Part shown: positions 1-9,628 of the stretch, piece by piece
Layout of the letters: every line of letters starts with the position of its first letter
Numbering within the stretch: the first letter of the stretch is position 1
Origin: Nitrosococcus watsonii C-113
Lineage (GTDB): Bacteria > Pseudomonadota > Gammaproteobacteria > Nitrosococcales > Nitrosococcaceae
Length of the DNA stretch: 64,000 nucleotides
Assembly: GCF_000143085.1 (NCBI RefSeq)
Contig: NC_014315.1
Span: forward strand, 372,001-436,000
Direction: 5' to 3'
Position numbers and translations under genes: made by a program
The notes under the pieces: generated by a model
Database searches by the model: none
The model's input: only the letters and a program-made list of their open reading frames with translations
Told to the model about the DNA's origin: nothing

Positions 1-715
1 TCCCGGTCAGGTGGATTGCCCCTCCGGTAACCCGAAGCCATTGGCGATTCCCGCATAATAAGTGGGCTTCACCATCAGCACAAAGCAGACAAAGACTGGC
101 GGCCATTCCTCGAATATAGGGTTGGACGATTTGCTTTTCCCAAACCCCCAGCGCTCTTTGCTGTTTCCAGGCATGCAGTGTGGCTGCATTTTCAAAATAT
201 AAAAGATCAGTACATCCCGCGCCATCATCTGGCTTGCAGATCAAGGCGCTCTCCGTGAAAGTATCAGGTTGCCAGTCCTTGAGCCAAACCGTGGGTACAG
301 TGGCCAGTCCCGCCGCCGCTAAATGTCTGGCTGTCCGGGTTTTGCTGGTTACAATAGCGGTAGCCTCGGGGCGGCAGCCGAGTAAACGTTTGCCCGCCTT
401 GAGCACCCAGGACTGGATCTCAGCCAATAAGCTATCGCTCTCGGGGGCAATGGGCAAGACCCCATCGACATCGTCTAAGGAAATGAGCCAGCAACGGCGA
501 AAATCATTCAAGTTGCGAATATAATGGCAGCGGTGAACGTAAGGGGGCGTATCTAGGCGAAAATCTCGGAGAATCACGGACTGTACGCCTTGCGTTCTTG
601 CTAAATCATAAAGTAAGGCTTGCAGTATGGCATCGCCTTCCCTGGCCAAGTGGCTGGGTAAGGATTCTGTACAGAACGCGCCGCTGGTAATATGTTCGTA
701 GACGAGGATTTTCAT
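1..715 (-). CDS. ATP-grasp family protein (partial, C-terminus outside window)
   Basis: The reading frame starts at ATG 715 (MKILVYEHITSGAF) and stays open to base 1, so the C-terminal part lies outside the window. The N-terminus resembles ATP-grasp proteins encoded with bacterial tetrahydromethanopterin (H4MPT) genes. Visible pieces are a K-T-R-T-A-R-H stretch, a PDDGAGC-like loop near residue 160 and QPYIRG, which fit the ATP-binding and lid regions. It is divergent from the HisA-like gene with a 49-bp gap, so the two probably share a promoter region. Two more ATP-grasp genes lie at 3922-6099. Family membership is from motif recognition; a role in H4MPT or methanofuran cofactor ligation is inferred. 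Confidence 0.7.
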   Translation of the reverse strand, partial: MKILVYEHITSGAFCTESLPSHLAREGDAILQALLYDLARTQGVQSVILRDFRLDTPPYVHRCHYIRNLNDFRRCWLISLDDVDGVLPIAPESDSLLAEIQSWVLKAGKRLLGCRPEATAIVTSKTRTARHLAAAGLATVPTVWLKDWQPDTFTESALICKPDDGAGCTDLLYFENAATLHAWKQQRALGVWEKQIVQPYIRGMAASLCLLCADGEAHLLCGNRQWLRVTGGAIHLTG

Positions 716-764
716 TGTTCAGTGCCATTTTGAGTGGATATTTATTGTAAGAAGGATTTATAAA

Positions 765-1472
765 ATGCAGCTCCTTCCGGTGCTTGATTTATGGGGTGGG
801 GTCGTCGTTCATGCTAGGGGCGGGCAACGGGATGACTACTTGCCTTTAGCTTCCCCCTTAGCGCCCAATTCTTCGCCTTTACAGGTAGTGGCCGGATTGC
901 TGCAATGGTGCCGCTTCCAGCAATTATATATTGCTGATTTAAACGCTATTATGGGGGATGGCAATAATCATTTCATGATAGCCGCTATTGCGCAAAGTTA
1001 TCCTGATTTAGAATTATGGGTAGATGGGGGAACCGCCTGCCATGAAGCGGTCGCCCAGTTATTTGCGCTCGGGGTTGCCCGGCCCGTGGTAGGAACGGAA
1101 ACCCTGCCTGATTTGGAAGCCTGGCAAGCGTTGCAAAGCGCGTGGCCGGAACGGCTAGCACTCTCTCTGGACCACCGGCGGGGAGCATTTCTTGGCCCCG
1201 CAGGATTGGATCGGCAACCAGAATTGTGGCCGGGGACCGTCATTGCCATGAGTCTGGATCAAGTAGGAAGCCAGCAAGGGCCGGATTGGCCCCTATTGGA
1301 ACGGTTAAGGCAAAGATCTCTCCGCAAGGGAATGTCTTTGTTGGCAGCAGGGGGAGTCCGTTGCTTGGAGGATTTGAAGCAGCTCGCAGCATGGGGGGTC
1401 GAAGGGGTATTGTTGGCGAGCGCCTTGCATGATGGTAGCTTAAGTCCCGCGGAATTGCGGCAAATGTTATAA
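765..1472 (+). CDS. HisA/HisF-like TIM-barrel protein
   Basis: The 235-residue protein is a HisA-type (beta/alpha)8 barrel. It has the N-terminal LPVLDLWGG strand with the first catalytic-type Asp, a central YIADLNAIMG strand, a second Asp in SLDHRRG, and a C-terminal phosphate-binding half AGGVRCLEDL...GVEGVLLASALHDG. Length is close to HisA (about 245). No other histidine gene is nearby, and the neighbours are ATP-grasp genes. I therefore infer the paralogue associated with C1 cofactor (H4MPT/methanofuran) gene clusters rather than histidine biosynthesis. ATG 765 follows an AGAAGGA ribosome site. The true substrate is unknown. Confidence 0.75.
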   Translation: MQLLPVLDLWGGVVVHARGGQRDDYLPLASPLAPNSSPLQVVAGLLQWCRFQQLYIADLNAIMGDGNNHFMIAAIAQSYPDLELWVDGGTACHEAVAQLFALGVARPVVGTETLPDLEAWQALQSAWPERLALSLDHRRGAFLGPAGLDRQPELWPGTVIAMSLDQVGSQQGPDWPLLERLRQRSLRKGMSLLAAGGVRCLEDLKQLAAWGVEGVLLASALHDGSLSPAELRQML

Positions 1473-1592
1473 GCACCTGTTTAATCTCACTTAAGGTAAC
1501 AGTGGTTCTTTTATTTCCGCAAAGGGAGATGTGGATGGACGAGGTAGAGGGGACAGCTGCCTCATCTATACCCCGGTGCTTACTTAGGAGTT

Positions 1593-2432
1593 CTATAATA
1601 TGTTTTGCGTTTCCGGTGGCGGAGGGGTTTCTTCCTTCATGGACAGATCGTCATAGTAAAAACGTTTGAAACGCTTTATTACAGCTAATGATATCTGATC
1701 TTCGGTACGAACGGCAGATGTGACTTCCATTCCAGCATTGCGCAAGACTGTTGCATATGCATTTATTGTATTCTCGGCTTTGCTTGAATCTCCAGCAAAC
1801 CCAGCGGGTAGTAAGCCGAGCAAATTCACATTGTAAGATGCATCATCTTTGATTTCAGCATCAGGAATTATTTCAACGTATATCCCCATAAGCTGTTCGT
1901 TGCTTTTTTTTACTTTACTTCTAAGTTTGTCCTTGGGGTCTGCGGCTCTAATTCGATTATTAAATGTTGTGGGCAGGGCTGGGCGAGAATACCTAGCTGC
2001 CAGCCAGGCAACGTAGCTTTTTAACTGCCTGTCTTCTAAAAGACTATCTGAATCAGGCTGTAAGCCTACAAGATTTTCCTTTAGGATGGCAGTCTTTTCA
2101 AAAGCCCTTAGCTCAAGGCATTCTTCAGTAGACACATTCTCATCGTTGGTTCGGCATATGATGTGCGTATGAAGAGTCCGAGGATTCTTGTTATGGGTTA
2201 AATGTCCCTTGGGTACTTCAATCTTCCTGGCAACTGACAGCTCAATATATGGATCTGTGTCAATATTGTTATTCGCTATATCGCATGACTGAGATGCTAC
2301 TAAGAGCACCAGATTCTCCGTAAAAGATATATTATCTATAATGTCGATCAGTTGTTGAATATCCGCGGCGCTAACAACGGAACCTTGTCTCCAGCCGGCT
2401 TCTTCAAGTTGACTTCCAATCAAAGCTTGCAC
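1593..2432 (-). CDS. unknown protein with SQSCDI motif, third gene of an accessory module
   Basis: I do not recognise a named family. The 279-residue protein starts at GTG 2432 after a weak ribosome site, 14 bases behind the HTH gene, so it is probably co-transcribed. There is no signal peptide or membrane segment. Residues about 35-75 hold a hydrophobic strand followed by ASQSCDIANN, then an acidic/basic PYIELSVARKIEVPKGH stretch; an S-Q-x-C-D motif of this kind recurs in sporadically distributed proteins of accessory modules (my recollection, not a search). The C-terminus ends in a proline-rich tail. The gene looks AT-richer than the flanking C1-type genes, which supports acquisition by transfer. 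Function unknown. Confidence 0.55.
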   Translation of the reverse strand: MQALIGSQLEEAGWRQGSVVSAADIQQLIDIIDNISFTENLVLLVASQSCDIANNNIDTDPYIELSVARKIEVPKGHLTHNKNPRTLHTHIICRTNDENVSTEECLELRAFEKTAILKENLVGLQPDSDSLLEDRQLKSYVAWLAARYSRPALPTTFNNRIRAADPKDKLRSKVKKSNEQLMGIYVEIIPDAEIKDDASYNVNLLGLLPAGFAGDSSKAENTINAYATVLRNAGMEVTSAVRTEDQISLAVIKRFKRFYYDDLSMKEETPPPPETQNIL

Positions 2433-2446
2433 AGGCTCTATTTTAC

Positions 2447-3022
2447 TTAAGCAAACGGATCTGAAAGCTCGTTTTTTGTGGGAGATGACATATTCAATCT
2501 TGAACCAGCAAAAAGAATACGTTCTTTATCAATTTTCGGCTGGCTTAAAAGATCAAATACACTTTGGTTGCCAAGCACGGGCTCATGTAGTTGCTCTTGA
2601 TCAGCAGTAAAACCAGAACTAAGCCATGCTCTTGCAGTGACTAATAGATCAAAAATTCTGCTCATTGCAGATTTCCTAGGATTAGCCTCCTCATTGATCC
2701 AGTTATAAAGGGTCTTCCTACTCTGGACCTTACATACCCGCGCCAATTCTTCTTTGGTCAACCCAAACGCCAGGCAGATTTCATTTACTGCAGTTGCTAA
2801 TTTATTTTGAAGTGCCACATGTACTTGAGTATTAGCGCCGCTGGGAGACATACTAAGCCGACTTGCAACCACACCGCCGGAACCTTGGTATAAAGAGAAT
2901 ACCTGGTTAAGCCCGTCGCCTTCTGGAAGCACCAAATGAATAGCCGGAGGATTGGTGTAATGGCTAAATGCTCCTGAGGCGTAATGTGTGTCAACCGGGA
3001 GATCCGTTGCCATCAGGCCCAT
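2447..3022 (-). CDS. XRE-like helix-turn-helix DNA-binding protein
   Basis: A soluble protein with a Cro/XRE-type HTH in its centre (FGLTKEELARVCKV, then SRKTLYNWINEEANPR), followed by a helical region with PVLGNQSVFDLL that resembles the tail of Xre/ParS-type antitoxins. The start is chosen from the ribosome site: GAGGA at 3034-3030 lies seven bases before ATG 3022, giving 191 residues. An upstream start at 3058 and a TGATG-coupled start at 3013 are also in frame. The gene overlaps the end of the upstream TIGR04255-like gene, so translation is probably coupled. It is the likely regulator of the three-gene module. Confidence 0.7.
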   Translation of the reverse strand: MGLMATDLPVDTHYASGAFSHYTNPPAIHLVLPEGDGLNQVFSLYQGSGGVVASRLSMSPSGANTQVHVALQNKLATAVNEICLAFGLTKEELARVCKVQSRKTLYNWINEEANPRKSAMSRIFDLLVTARAWLSSGFTADQEQLHEPVLGNQSVFDLLSQPKIDKERILFAGSRLNMSSPTKNELSDPFA

Positions 3023-3792
3023 TTCTGATTCCTCGCATAGTCTGTGGTTACTTTCCAAAACGCTTCCCTGGATGTTTCGTGCAAGGTAGCCAATCTTTCT
3101 ATTACATCGTTTGTCTTAAAGCTAGCAGCTTCATCTTTCGCTTCCCAGTAGTGGTCAAAATCAAGAATAATCCGTTCGCTTGGTGTCGCGTCTGCGCTGA
3201 TGGATATCGGCAAACCCTGAACATCAGGAAGGCAAGAGAGGTTGTGCTTGCCGTACAGGGTTCTTATTGCAAGCCCGCCCATGTCTGTACGTAAAAATGT
3301 ATCGGTACTGTGTTGCCGGGCTACCCCAAGAGATTCTATACAGCTCGGCAATCCAAAATGCTCATTGACTAACTCGGTAATTTCCTCACCATCATCAATA
3401 GTTATCAGATCGCTGTATCTAAGCCCAATACGCAAAATCAAGCTTGGCTCGACAATATCCACCAAAGTCTCAATTGCTTGTTTGCAGGCGGCGGAAAAAC
3501 CGTCAAATCTTGGGTATTCCGCCGTGATATAGACAAGACGCTCCTGGTTGATTTCGATAGCACTTTTCTTGTCTGCTGAAATGAACGCCCACCGATTTAC
3601 GGTCGAAACGGCGATGCCGCCAGGCTGCACTTGGACTGTTTGTTCGCTTTGTGTTTTTTCTATTGGGTACTGTTTTCGTAATGCTTCTTGAATCTTGGGT
3701 ATGTATTCGGCGATCTGCATTACAGGTGAGAAGCGGAATTCGGCAAGAACGAATTTAAGTGGTTGATTTTCTAGCTTTTTATAGCCGTCCAC
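3013..3792 (-). CDS. TIGR04255-like protein, first gene of an accessory module
   Basis: A 259-residue soluble protein whose N-terminus (YKKLENQPLKFVLAEFRFSP, then QIAEYIPKIQEALRKQYP) matches the pattern of the sporadic TIGR04255 family, in which the first strand reads roughly L-x-x-A/P-L-x-x-V-x-x-E-x-R-F. A conserved-looking block follows: RWAFISADKKSAIEINQERLVYITAEYPRF is split by a short loop, then LRIGLRYSDLITI. The GTG start at 3792 has a near-perfect AGGAGG seven bases upstream. It leads an operon with the HTH and SQSCDI genes. TIGR04255 members have no established biochemical function; the context suggests a mobile defence or toxin-antitoxin-like module. Confidence 0.65.
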   Translation of the reverse strand: MDGYKKLENQPLKFVLAEFRFSPVMQIAEYIPKIQEALRKQYPIEKTQSEQTVQVQPGGIAVSTVNRWAFISADKKSAIEINQERLVYITAEYPRFDGFSAACKQAIETLVDIVEPSLILRIGLRYSDLITIDDGEEITELVNEHFGLPSCIESLGVARQHSTDTFLRTDMGGLAIRTLYGKHNLSCLPDVQGLPISISADATPSERIILDFDHYWEAKDEAASFKTNDVIERLATLHETSREAFWKVTTDYARNQKWA

Positions 3793-3921
3793 ACCTATTC
3801 CTCCTCAGGCATTTGTTAAGCGCATCTAAAATTATACACCAAATTACACACATACTGCACGATTAAAAATGCGACTGCTACTGCTTAGCAAGGCTCAATC
3901 TATCATAAATAAAATCCTGCT

Positions 3922-4803
3922 CTACAGCTGCTCCAATAGAGTTTTTGCTAGCGCGCCAGCAATATTAACTTCCGTGGTTTGTTGCAGGGCTTTCCAGGAA
4001 GGGATGCTATTGACCTCGAGCACTTGAAACCCTTGTGCTGGTGTTTGGATGATGTCCACGCCGCCATAGTCAACCGCGACAGCTTGGGTTGCTTGACAGG
4101 CTAAGGTGCCTATTTCTCTCTCTAAAGGGGCAGGAAAATATTGAGCGCCCCGCGCTACGTTGGTGATCCAGTCTTGGCCACGGCGAACCATTGCGGCAAT
4201 AGGGCGGTGACCGATTACAAAGACCCGCCAGTCCTGCCAAATATTAGGCTGAGCCGGCCGTATGAATTCTTGCAGATAGTAAAGATCTCCCGTCGCTTCG
4301 TAGGCGTCCAGATCGGCAGGCTTGCTTATGCGGATAATGCCTTGCCCTTGGCAACCAAATAACGGCTTAAGAACAAGTTCGCGCCTTTCCTGCTGCGCCT
4401 GGGCACTGAGATGGCGAGCCTGCGCTAAATCTTCGCACGCCCAGGCCCGTGGTGTAGGAACTCTTCTGTGGCGCAGGAGCAGCGAAGTCCGCGCTTTGTC
4501 CACTGTGCGTTCAATGGCGAAGGCAGTGTTCAATACGGGAATCCCAAATTCAGCCAAAGTGTGCAAGATATCTAACCGCAAGGTAATTTGTTCGAAGCTC
4601 CCAGCGGCAATACCACGGACTATTGCTGCATCCGGTAGGCCACTCCCAAGGCCAGGGATGTGGAGTCCAGAGGGCGAATCCAGATCAATTCGGCATTGGG
4701 CCAAAGTCGAACGAATAATAGCAACCCCTTGGGGCGCTAGGGCTGCTTCTAGCTGTTCGCTATGCCAACCGTGGCTATTGTTAAAGATGACAATCCGGAG
4801 CAT
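3922..4803 (-). CDS. RimK-like ATP-grasp ligase
   Basis: A RimK-type ATP-grasp protein of 293 residues. Seen in order: MLRIVIFNN start, RGIAAGSFEQITLRLDIL, an ERTVDKARTSLLLR block, the ATP-binding strand VLKPLFGCQGQGI, YYLQEFI in the linker, DWRVFVIGHRP, and the metal-binding DIIQTPAQGFQVLEVNSIPSW. It is of the kind that attaches glutamate to H4MPT-type cofactors (MptN-like), which fits the neighbouring genes, but substrate is inferred. The frame opens upstream to a TTG at 4860; I prefer ATG 4803 because it begins exactly at the family's first strand. It lies downstream of another ATP-grasp gene, probably in one operon. Confidence 0.75.
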   Translation of the reverse strand: MLRIVIFNNSHGWHSEQLEAALAPQGVAIIRSTLAQCRIDLDSPSGLHIPGLGSGLPDAAIVRGIAAGSFEQITLRLDILHTLAEFGIPVLNTAFAIERTVDKARTSLLLRHRRVPTPRAWACEDLAQARHLSAQAQQERRELVLKPLFGCQGQGIIRISKPADLDAYEATGDLYYLQEFIRPAQPNIWQDWRVFVIGHRPIAAMVRRGQDWITNVARGAQYFPAPLEREIGTLACQATQAVAVDYGGVDIIQTPAQGFQVLEVNSIPSWKALQQTTEVNIAGALAKTLLEQL

Positions 4804-4887
4804 GGGGAGATAGGCTGGTCTTATCACCTGCAAGCTTCCGCCGGTTTTTTTTGAAATCAACCATTAACATGCCGGAACACAAAAGCA

Positions 4888-6099
4888 TTAGAACGATGAG
4901 GTCAACCATTCCAGCACTTGATTTTGACGCCGTCGAATCAACTGCTGACAGGTTTCGATGCTGGTTGCCATGGCATGGATGGAGCAAAGGGGTTCTTCCC
5001 GCTTAATTAGGGTATTTTCAGCCGGGAGGTCAATGCAAAAAGCTGGCCAGACTATATTAGGGGGCACTCGCCACGGATGAGGAGAATAGAGGATGGAAAA
5101 GGCCCGTGCAACAGCCATGGGGGCTATCCGTATGGGAAGAGGGGTGCCTAGGCAAGCTTCGACATGGGCGTCAAAGGGGTTAAAACGATCTTGATACAGA
5201 TCCAGGGAAGCAGGGGGGCGAGGGTTAATTTCTAGAACCTGAATCCCCTGCGATCCATGGATAAAATCCAGACCGTTAAGACCACGCAGACCTGTGGCTG
5301 TCACAATTGCTTGTAGATAGTTTCGTAAAAGGGCGCCAGCAGATGGAGTCAAATTCAGGGGAGCAGCAATTCCGCCATAGCGGTAAGGCATGGCGGGAGT
5401 AGGGGCAAGCCATAGATAATGATAGCCGAGGATTTGTACTTCCTTGCCATTAGCAAGGAATAACACTGATCCCGGCTGCCCTTCCAGTTTACGCTGATAA
5501 TAGTAAGGGACGGGGGCGGAAGTGGCCCATCCTTGGCGTATCCAAAGTTGTTGCCGACGGGTGCTTGGTACTGTAGCCGGGAATATATGATGACCACCCG
5601 TGCCGCCAATAGCCTTGCATAGCCATCCTAGAGGATTATCGGGGAGTTGAAGCTGGATTTCTGGTGCTGGAATCGCAAGCTTCCCAAGCAAGGGAAAAAA
5701 ACGGCGAGGATCTTTGAGTAAGCGGACACAGTGAGGCGTATTCCCTAGCAATACTCCCCTACGGCTCAATTCTTCCATGATGTCAGGACGGTTTTCAAAG
5801 CCGCTGCCGAAGATTAGGCCCACTGGATATTTTTCCGCCTCAATAAACCGCACTATCTTTTGGCGCCAATGTTTCACATTAGCACCAGAAAAAATCCGTA
5901 TCCAGGCAAGCGCGGCTTGGCGGGTTTCTCTATCCCCGTAGTTATCGGCAACCACTACCCGATATCCGCTTGCAGCTGCGGATTGAGCAAGCGCCCGCCC
6001 GTTATTGGCTAGAATGAGGATGGGGTGGAGTTGGCTCCACCCCCCTTGATTACAGCGAATTCCGAGCTTATTAGAAGGCGCTCGTTGGAGTTTCGCCAT
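4888..6099 (-). CDS. ATP-grasp family protein of C1 cofactor cluster
   Basis: A 403-residue ATP-grasp protein: a pre-ATP-grasp domain (PILILANNGRALAQSAAASG, then GYRVVVADNYGD), the glycine-rich CKAIGGTGGHHI strand near residue 165, YYYQRKLEGQPGSVLFLANG, and a metal-binding end LDFIHGSQGIQVLEINPRPP. This combination matches the predicted ATP-grasp enzymes in bacterial H4MPT gene clusters of methylotrophs; a cofactor-assembly role is inferred. ATG 6099 is preferred over an upstream TTG at 6111. It precedes the RimK-like gene by 84 bases on the same strand. Confidence 0.72.
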   Translation of the reverse strand: MAKLQRAPSNKLGIRCNQGGWSQLHPILILANNGRALAQSAAASGYRVVVADNYGDRETRQAALAWIRIFSGANVKHWRQKIVRFIEAEKYPVGLIFGSGFENRPDIMEELSRRGVLLGNTPHCVRLLKDPRRFFPLLGKLAIPAPEIQLQLPDNPLGWLCKAIGGTGGHHIFPATVPSTRRQQLWIRQGWATSAPVPYYYQRKLEGQPGSVLFLANGKEVQILGYHYLWLAPTPAMPYRYGGIAAPLNLTPSAGALLRNYLQAIVTATGLRGLNGLDFIHGSQGIQVLEINPRPPASLDLYQDRFNPFDAHVEACLGTPLPIRIAPMAVARAFSILYSPHPWRVPPNIVWPAFCIDLPAENTLIKREEPLCSIHAMATSIETCQQLIRRRQNQVLEWLTSSF

Positions 6100-6254
6100 G
6101 ACTGATAGCAATTCTGTTCCTACAAAATTTCATCCGTCTGACAAATTCGCGGTTCCTCGCAGTCTTCGGCGAAGGGGTGCCTTGGCCTCCGTTGGTTGGC
6201 TCCTCTCGCGCTTTCACTTCGCCTGTCTGCGCGCGGGCACGCTCGCTGGGGGTC

Positions 6255-6274
6255 GGAATACATCCCTGTATTCC
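6255..6274. repeat. 8-bp perfect hairpin in the ATP-grasp/pntB gap
   Basis: GGAATACA and TGTATTCC flank a TCCC loop. It lies in the gap between the end of pntB (6349, minus strand) and the start of the ATP-grasp gene (6099). It sits at the end of a GC-rich, low-complexity-like stretch (about 6150-6250) that differs from the flanking genes. There is no T-run, so it is not a classic terminator; it may mark an intergenic repeat family or slow transcription after pntB. Confidence 0.4.
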
Positions 6275-6348
6275 GCCAAAGTTTGAATATCCTGTTATCA
6301 CCAGGGCGGTTAGAATCCCTATGAAAGAGATTCCAGGATAGGGGAAAT

Positions 6349-7797
6349 CTAGGTTGCAGCGGCCTGATAAGAAGCAGCCTCCCGGCTATCATTATGAAGA
6401 TGGGAGAGCACGGCATCCAGGCTTTCCTTGGCGTCACCAAACAGCATCCGTGTGTTATCTTTATAAAATAATGGGTTGTCTACGCCAGCGTAACCTGTGG
6501 CCATGCCTCGTTTTAGGACGATGGTTGTTTTTGCCTTCCATACTTCAAGCACCGGCATGCCTGCAATAGGACTATCAGGGCTATCCTGAGCCGAAGGATT
6601 GACGATATCGTTGGCCCCAATCACTATCACCACATCTGTGTTGGGAAAATCCTGGTTAATTTCATCCATCTCTAGGACGATGTCATAGGGTACCTTGGCC
6701 TCGGCAAGCAGCACGTTCATGTGACCTGGCATGCGCCCGGCAACGGGGTGGATTGCAAACCGTACGTTGATATTTTGCTTGCGCAATAATTTGGTGATTT
6801 CATAAACGGTATGCTGAGCATGGGCTACCGCCATGCCGTAGCCCGGAACGATGATAATGTTTTTAGCAGCTTCCAAGAGATGGGTGGTCTCTTCAGCGGT
6901 AATGGCGTTGACTTCGCTCGTACCGCCAGCGACGGGGGCGGTAGCACTACCTCCTTCCGTGCCGAACCCTCCCATTATCACGCTAATGAAATTGCGATTC
7001 ATTGCTCGGCACATGATATAACTTAGGATAGCGCCACTGCTGCCCACCAGCGCGCCTGTCACGATGAGCAAATCATTTGCAAGCATGAAGCCAGTGGCGG
7101 CCGCCGCCCATCCTGAATAACTGTTAAGCATGGAGATAACCACGGGCATGTCTGCCCCGCCAATAGTCATCACCATATGAACGCCAAACCCCAGGGCAAT
7201 CACTGTCATAAGAAACAGGAAGAGTAGCCCGCTTCCCATCGATTCGGCCCCTACAAAGGCTTTACCTAGCCAGATTGCCAGAATCAGAAGCCCTAGATTC
7301 AACCAGTGGCGGGCAGGTAGCAACAACGGCTTGCCATTGATGCGTCCGCTCAGTTTACCAAACGCAATGACGGAACCGGAACAGGTGAGCGCGCCAATCA
7401 GTACGCCGAGATAAGTTTCAACGTCATGAATGGTTTTTTCAACACCCATAAGGTGATTATCCGCGGCAATGAAATTGGTATAGCCCACCAGCACGGCGGC
7501 AAGACCCACAAAACTATGCAGTATGGCAACCAGCTCCGGCATTTGAGTCATTTTGACCTGCTGGGCCACTTTAACCCCCACGACGGCACCCATAGCCATG
7601 GTGATAATCAATACTATATAGGCGCCGATGCCGACCACCGCCTCGCTGAGGATAGTAGCGAGAACAGCAATGGTCATACCGACCATCCCATAGATATTAC
7701 CGCGCCGGGCCGTTTCTTGGTGGCTTAGGCCGCCCAAGCTTAAAATGAATAGGATAGCGGCGCCAATATAGGCCATAGTAACCAAACCTTGGGACAT
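6349..7797 (-). CDS. pntB: NAD(P) transhydrogenase beta subunit
   Basis: Membrane subunit of the proton-translocating transhydrogenase that uses proton motive force to make NADPH from NADH. The 482-residue length is normal. The N-terminal half has about eight to nine hydrophobic helices (for example [30 protein letters not shown]). The C-terminal NADP(H)-binding domain III shows [55 protein letters not shown] and [17 protein letters not shown]. It lies 12 bases behind pntA in one operon. In a lithotroph this would supply NADPH for carbon fixation. Confidence 0.97.
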   Translation of the reverse strand: MSQGLVTMAYIGAAILFILSLGGLSHQETARRGNIYGMVGMTIAVLATILSEAVVGIGAYIVLIITMAMGAVVGVKVAQQVKMTQMPELVAILHSFVGLAAVLVGYTNFIAADNHLMGVEKTIHDVETYLGVLIGALTCSGSVIAFGKLSGRINGKPLLLPARHWLNLGLLILAIWLGKAFVGAESMGSGLLFLFLMTVIALGFGVHMVMTIGGADMPVVISMLNSYSGWAAAATGFMLANDLLIVTGALVGSSGAILSYIMCRAMNRNFISVIMGGFGTEGGSATAPVAGGTSEVNAITAEETTHLLEAAKNIIIVPGYGMAVAHAQHTVYEITKLLRKQNINVRFAIHPVAGRMPGHMNVLLAEAKVPYDIVLEMDEINQDFPNTDVVIVIGANDIVNPSAQDSPDSPIAGMPVLEVWKAKTTIVLKRGMATGYAGVDNPLFYKDNTRMLFGDAKESLDAVLSHLHNDSREAASYQAAAT

Positions 7798-7809
7798 GAT
7801 ACTGGCCTC

Positions 7810-9381
7810 CTATTTCCTGAACATCCGCAGCATACGCTGGGTTACGAGAAAACCGCCAGCAATATTAATGCTGGTGATCAAGATGGCGATTCCGGCAAGG
7901 AGCGCGATCAGGATGCCGGATTTAGACACCTGAATTAATGCCCCAATGACGATAATGCTACTGATAGCGTTGGTGACGCTCATTAACGGTGTGTGCAAAG
8001 AGGGTGTTACATTCCAGATAACTTGATAGCCCACGAAGCACGCTAGTACGAATACGGTAAAATGGGACATAAAAGAGGGAGGGGCCACTGTCCCCAAGCC
8101 CCATAAACCAAGTCCGCCTAGGGCCATGATTAGGGCAATTCGCCACTCCTTGGGGAATTTCAATTTTCCTTTTACCTCTGCTGGGGAAGAAGGTGCCGGC
8201 TGCGTTTTAGCTGGTTGGGATGCAGGCGCGGCGGATATTTTAGGCGGTGGCGGAGGCCAGGTGATTTCCCCTTCTTTGATGACGGTAAGACCTCGGATGA
8301 CTTCATCCTCCATATTCAAATGGATCGTGCCATCTTTCTCGGGACATAATTCTTCCAGTAAGTGGCGCAAGTTGGTCGCATATAATTGGCTCGATTGGGT
8401 CGAGAGGCGGCTGGGTAAATCCGTATAACCAATAATGGTCACGCCGTGTTTAACGACGACTTCATCAGGCGTTGTTAAAGCGCAATTGCCTCCCTGCTCG
8501 GCTGCCAGGTCAACGATAACACTGCCTTCTTTCATGGACTTCACCATCTCTTCGGTGATGAGTTCAGGCGCTTTTTTACCAGGGATTAAGGCGGTGGTGA
8601 GGATAATATCTACTTCTTTGGCTTGCTGAGTAAAGAGCTCCATTTCCGCTTGGATAAATTCCGGAGTCATTTCCTTGGCATAACCGCCTTCCCCAGCGCT
8701 TTCTTCCGCAAATTTGAGTTCTAGAAACTCGGCGCCCATGCTTTGGACTTGCTCCTTAACTTCAGGCCGGGTATCAAAGGCCCGCACTATGGCGCCTAAT
8801 CCTGCGGCGGTGCCGATAGCTGAAAGTCCTGCCACGCCCGCGCCAATGACTAAAATCTTGGCTGGGGGGATTTTTCCGGCGGCGGTGATTTGCCCGGCGA
8901 AGAAGCGGCCAAAATGATGAGAAGCTTCGATAACGGCGCGGTAGCCCGCAATATTAGCCATTGAGCTAAGGGGGTCAAGTTTTTGTGCGCGAGAGATTCG
9001 CGGCACGCTGTCCATGGCCAGAACAGTGCTTTTTTTGGCCGCTAAGCGATCCAATAGCTCCTTGTTTTGGGCTGGCCAGATAAAGCTGATCAGGTAACCG
9101 CCTTCCTGCAATAGCTCTACTTCATCAACGCCTAATTCGGGATGTACCGCCGGGGCACGGACTTTGAGGATGATATCCGAGGTTGACCATAAAGAGCGGG
9201 TATCCTCAATGATTTCAGCCCCTGCTTCTCGGTAAGCGGCATCGGAAAAATTGGCATTGAGGCCAGCGCCTGATTCCAGGACAACCGAAAATCCTAGCTT
9301 TTGCAGGCGCTCAGCCGTATCTGGGGTAGTTGCTACCCGCTTCTCTCCCCTATGAATTTCTTTAGGAATTCCTATTCGCAT
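7810..9381 (-). CDS. pntA: NAD(P) transhydrogenase alpha subunit
   Basis: Full-length alpha subunit (523 residues) in the fused, enterobacterial-type form. It has an N-terminal alanine dehydrogenase/PNT domain ([17 protein letters not shown], then [13 protein letters not shown]) and an NAD-binding Rossmann motif [20 protein letters not shown] near residue 175. A proline/alanine-rich linker around residue 370-400 leads to four C-terminal membrane helices that belong to the proton channel. The linker is richer in proline than the E. coli protein. It is the first gene of the pntAB operon; the upstream 247 bases to the cupredoxin gene contain its promoter. Confidence 0.97.
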   Translation of the reverse strand: MRIGIPKEIHRGEKRVATTPDTAERLQKLGFSVVLESGAGLNANFSDAAYREAGAEIIEDTRSLWSTSDIILKVRAPAVHPELGVDEVELLQEGGYLISFIWPAQNKELLDRLAAKKSTVLAMDSVPRISRAQKLDPLSSMANIAGYRAVIEASHHFGRFFAGQITAAGKIPPAKILVIGAGVAGLSAIGTAAGLGAIVRAFDTRPEVKEQVQSMGAEFLELKFAEESAGEGGYAKEMTPEFIQAEMELFTQQAKEVDIILTTALIPGKKAPELITEEMVKSMKEGSVIVDLAAEQGGNCALTTPDEVVVKHGVTIIGYTDLPSRLSTQSSQLYATNLRHLLEELCPEKDGTIHLNMEDEVIRGLTVIKEGEITWPPPPPKISAAPASQPAKTQPAPSSPAEVKGKLKFPKEWRIALIMALGGLGLWGLGTVAPPSFMSHFTVFVLACFVGYQVIWNVTPSLHTPLMSVTNAISSIIVIGALIQVSKSGILIALLAGIAILITSINIAGGFLVTQRMLRMFRK

Positions 9382-9628
9382 TTTTATTACTCCTGCCTAT
9401 CGGTAAAAAATTATCGCATACTTGCCAAACTTTGCAATTCTTGACTATCCCGCAAGGTATTTGCTAACGGTTCGGTTTTGCTAGCTAATAGCTCTAAATT
9501 CTAAAGCCGGAAATAGCTTATGATACAGAGTTTATTGCGCTGGAAATTGTCTACCATAAGGCAGGCTCTAAATGAGCTGTGAGAAGTCAAGGTGGTGAAT
9601 GAATTCAGGTGAAAATATAAACTACTTC

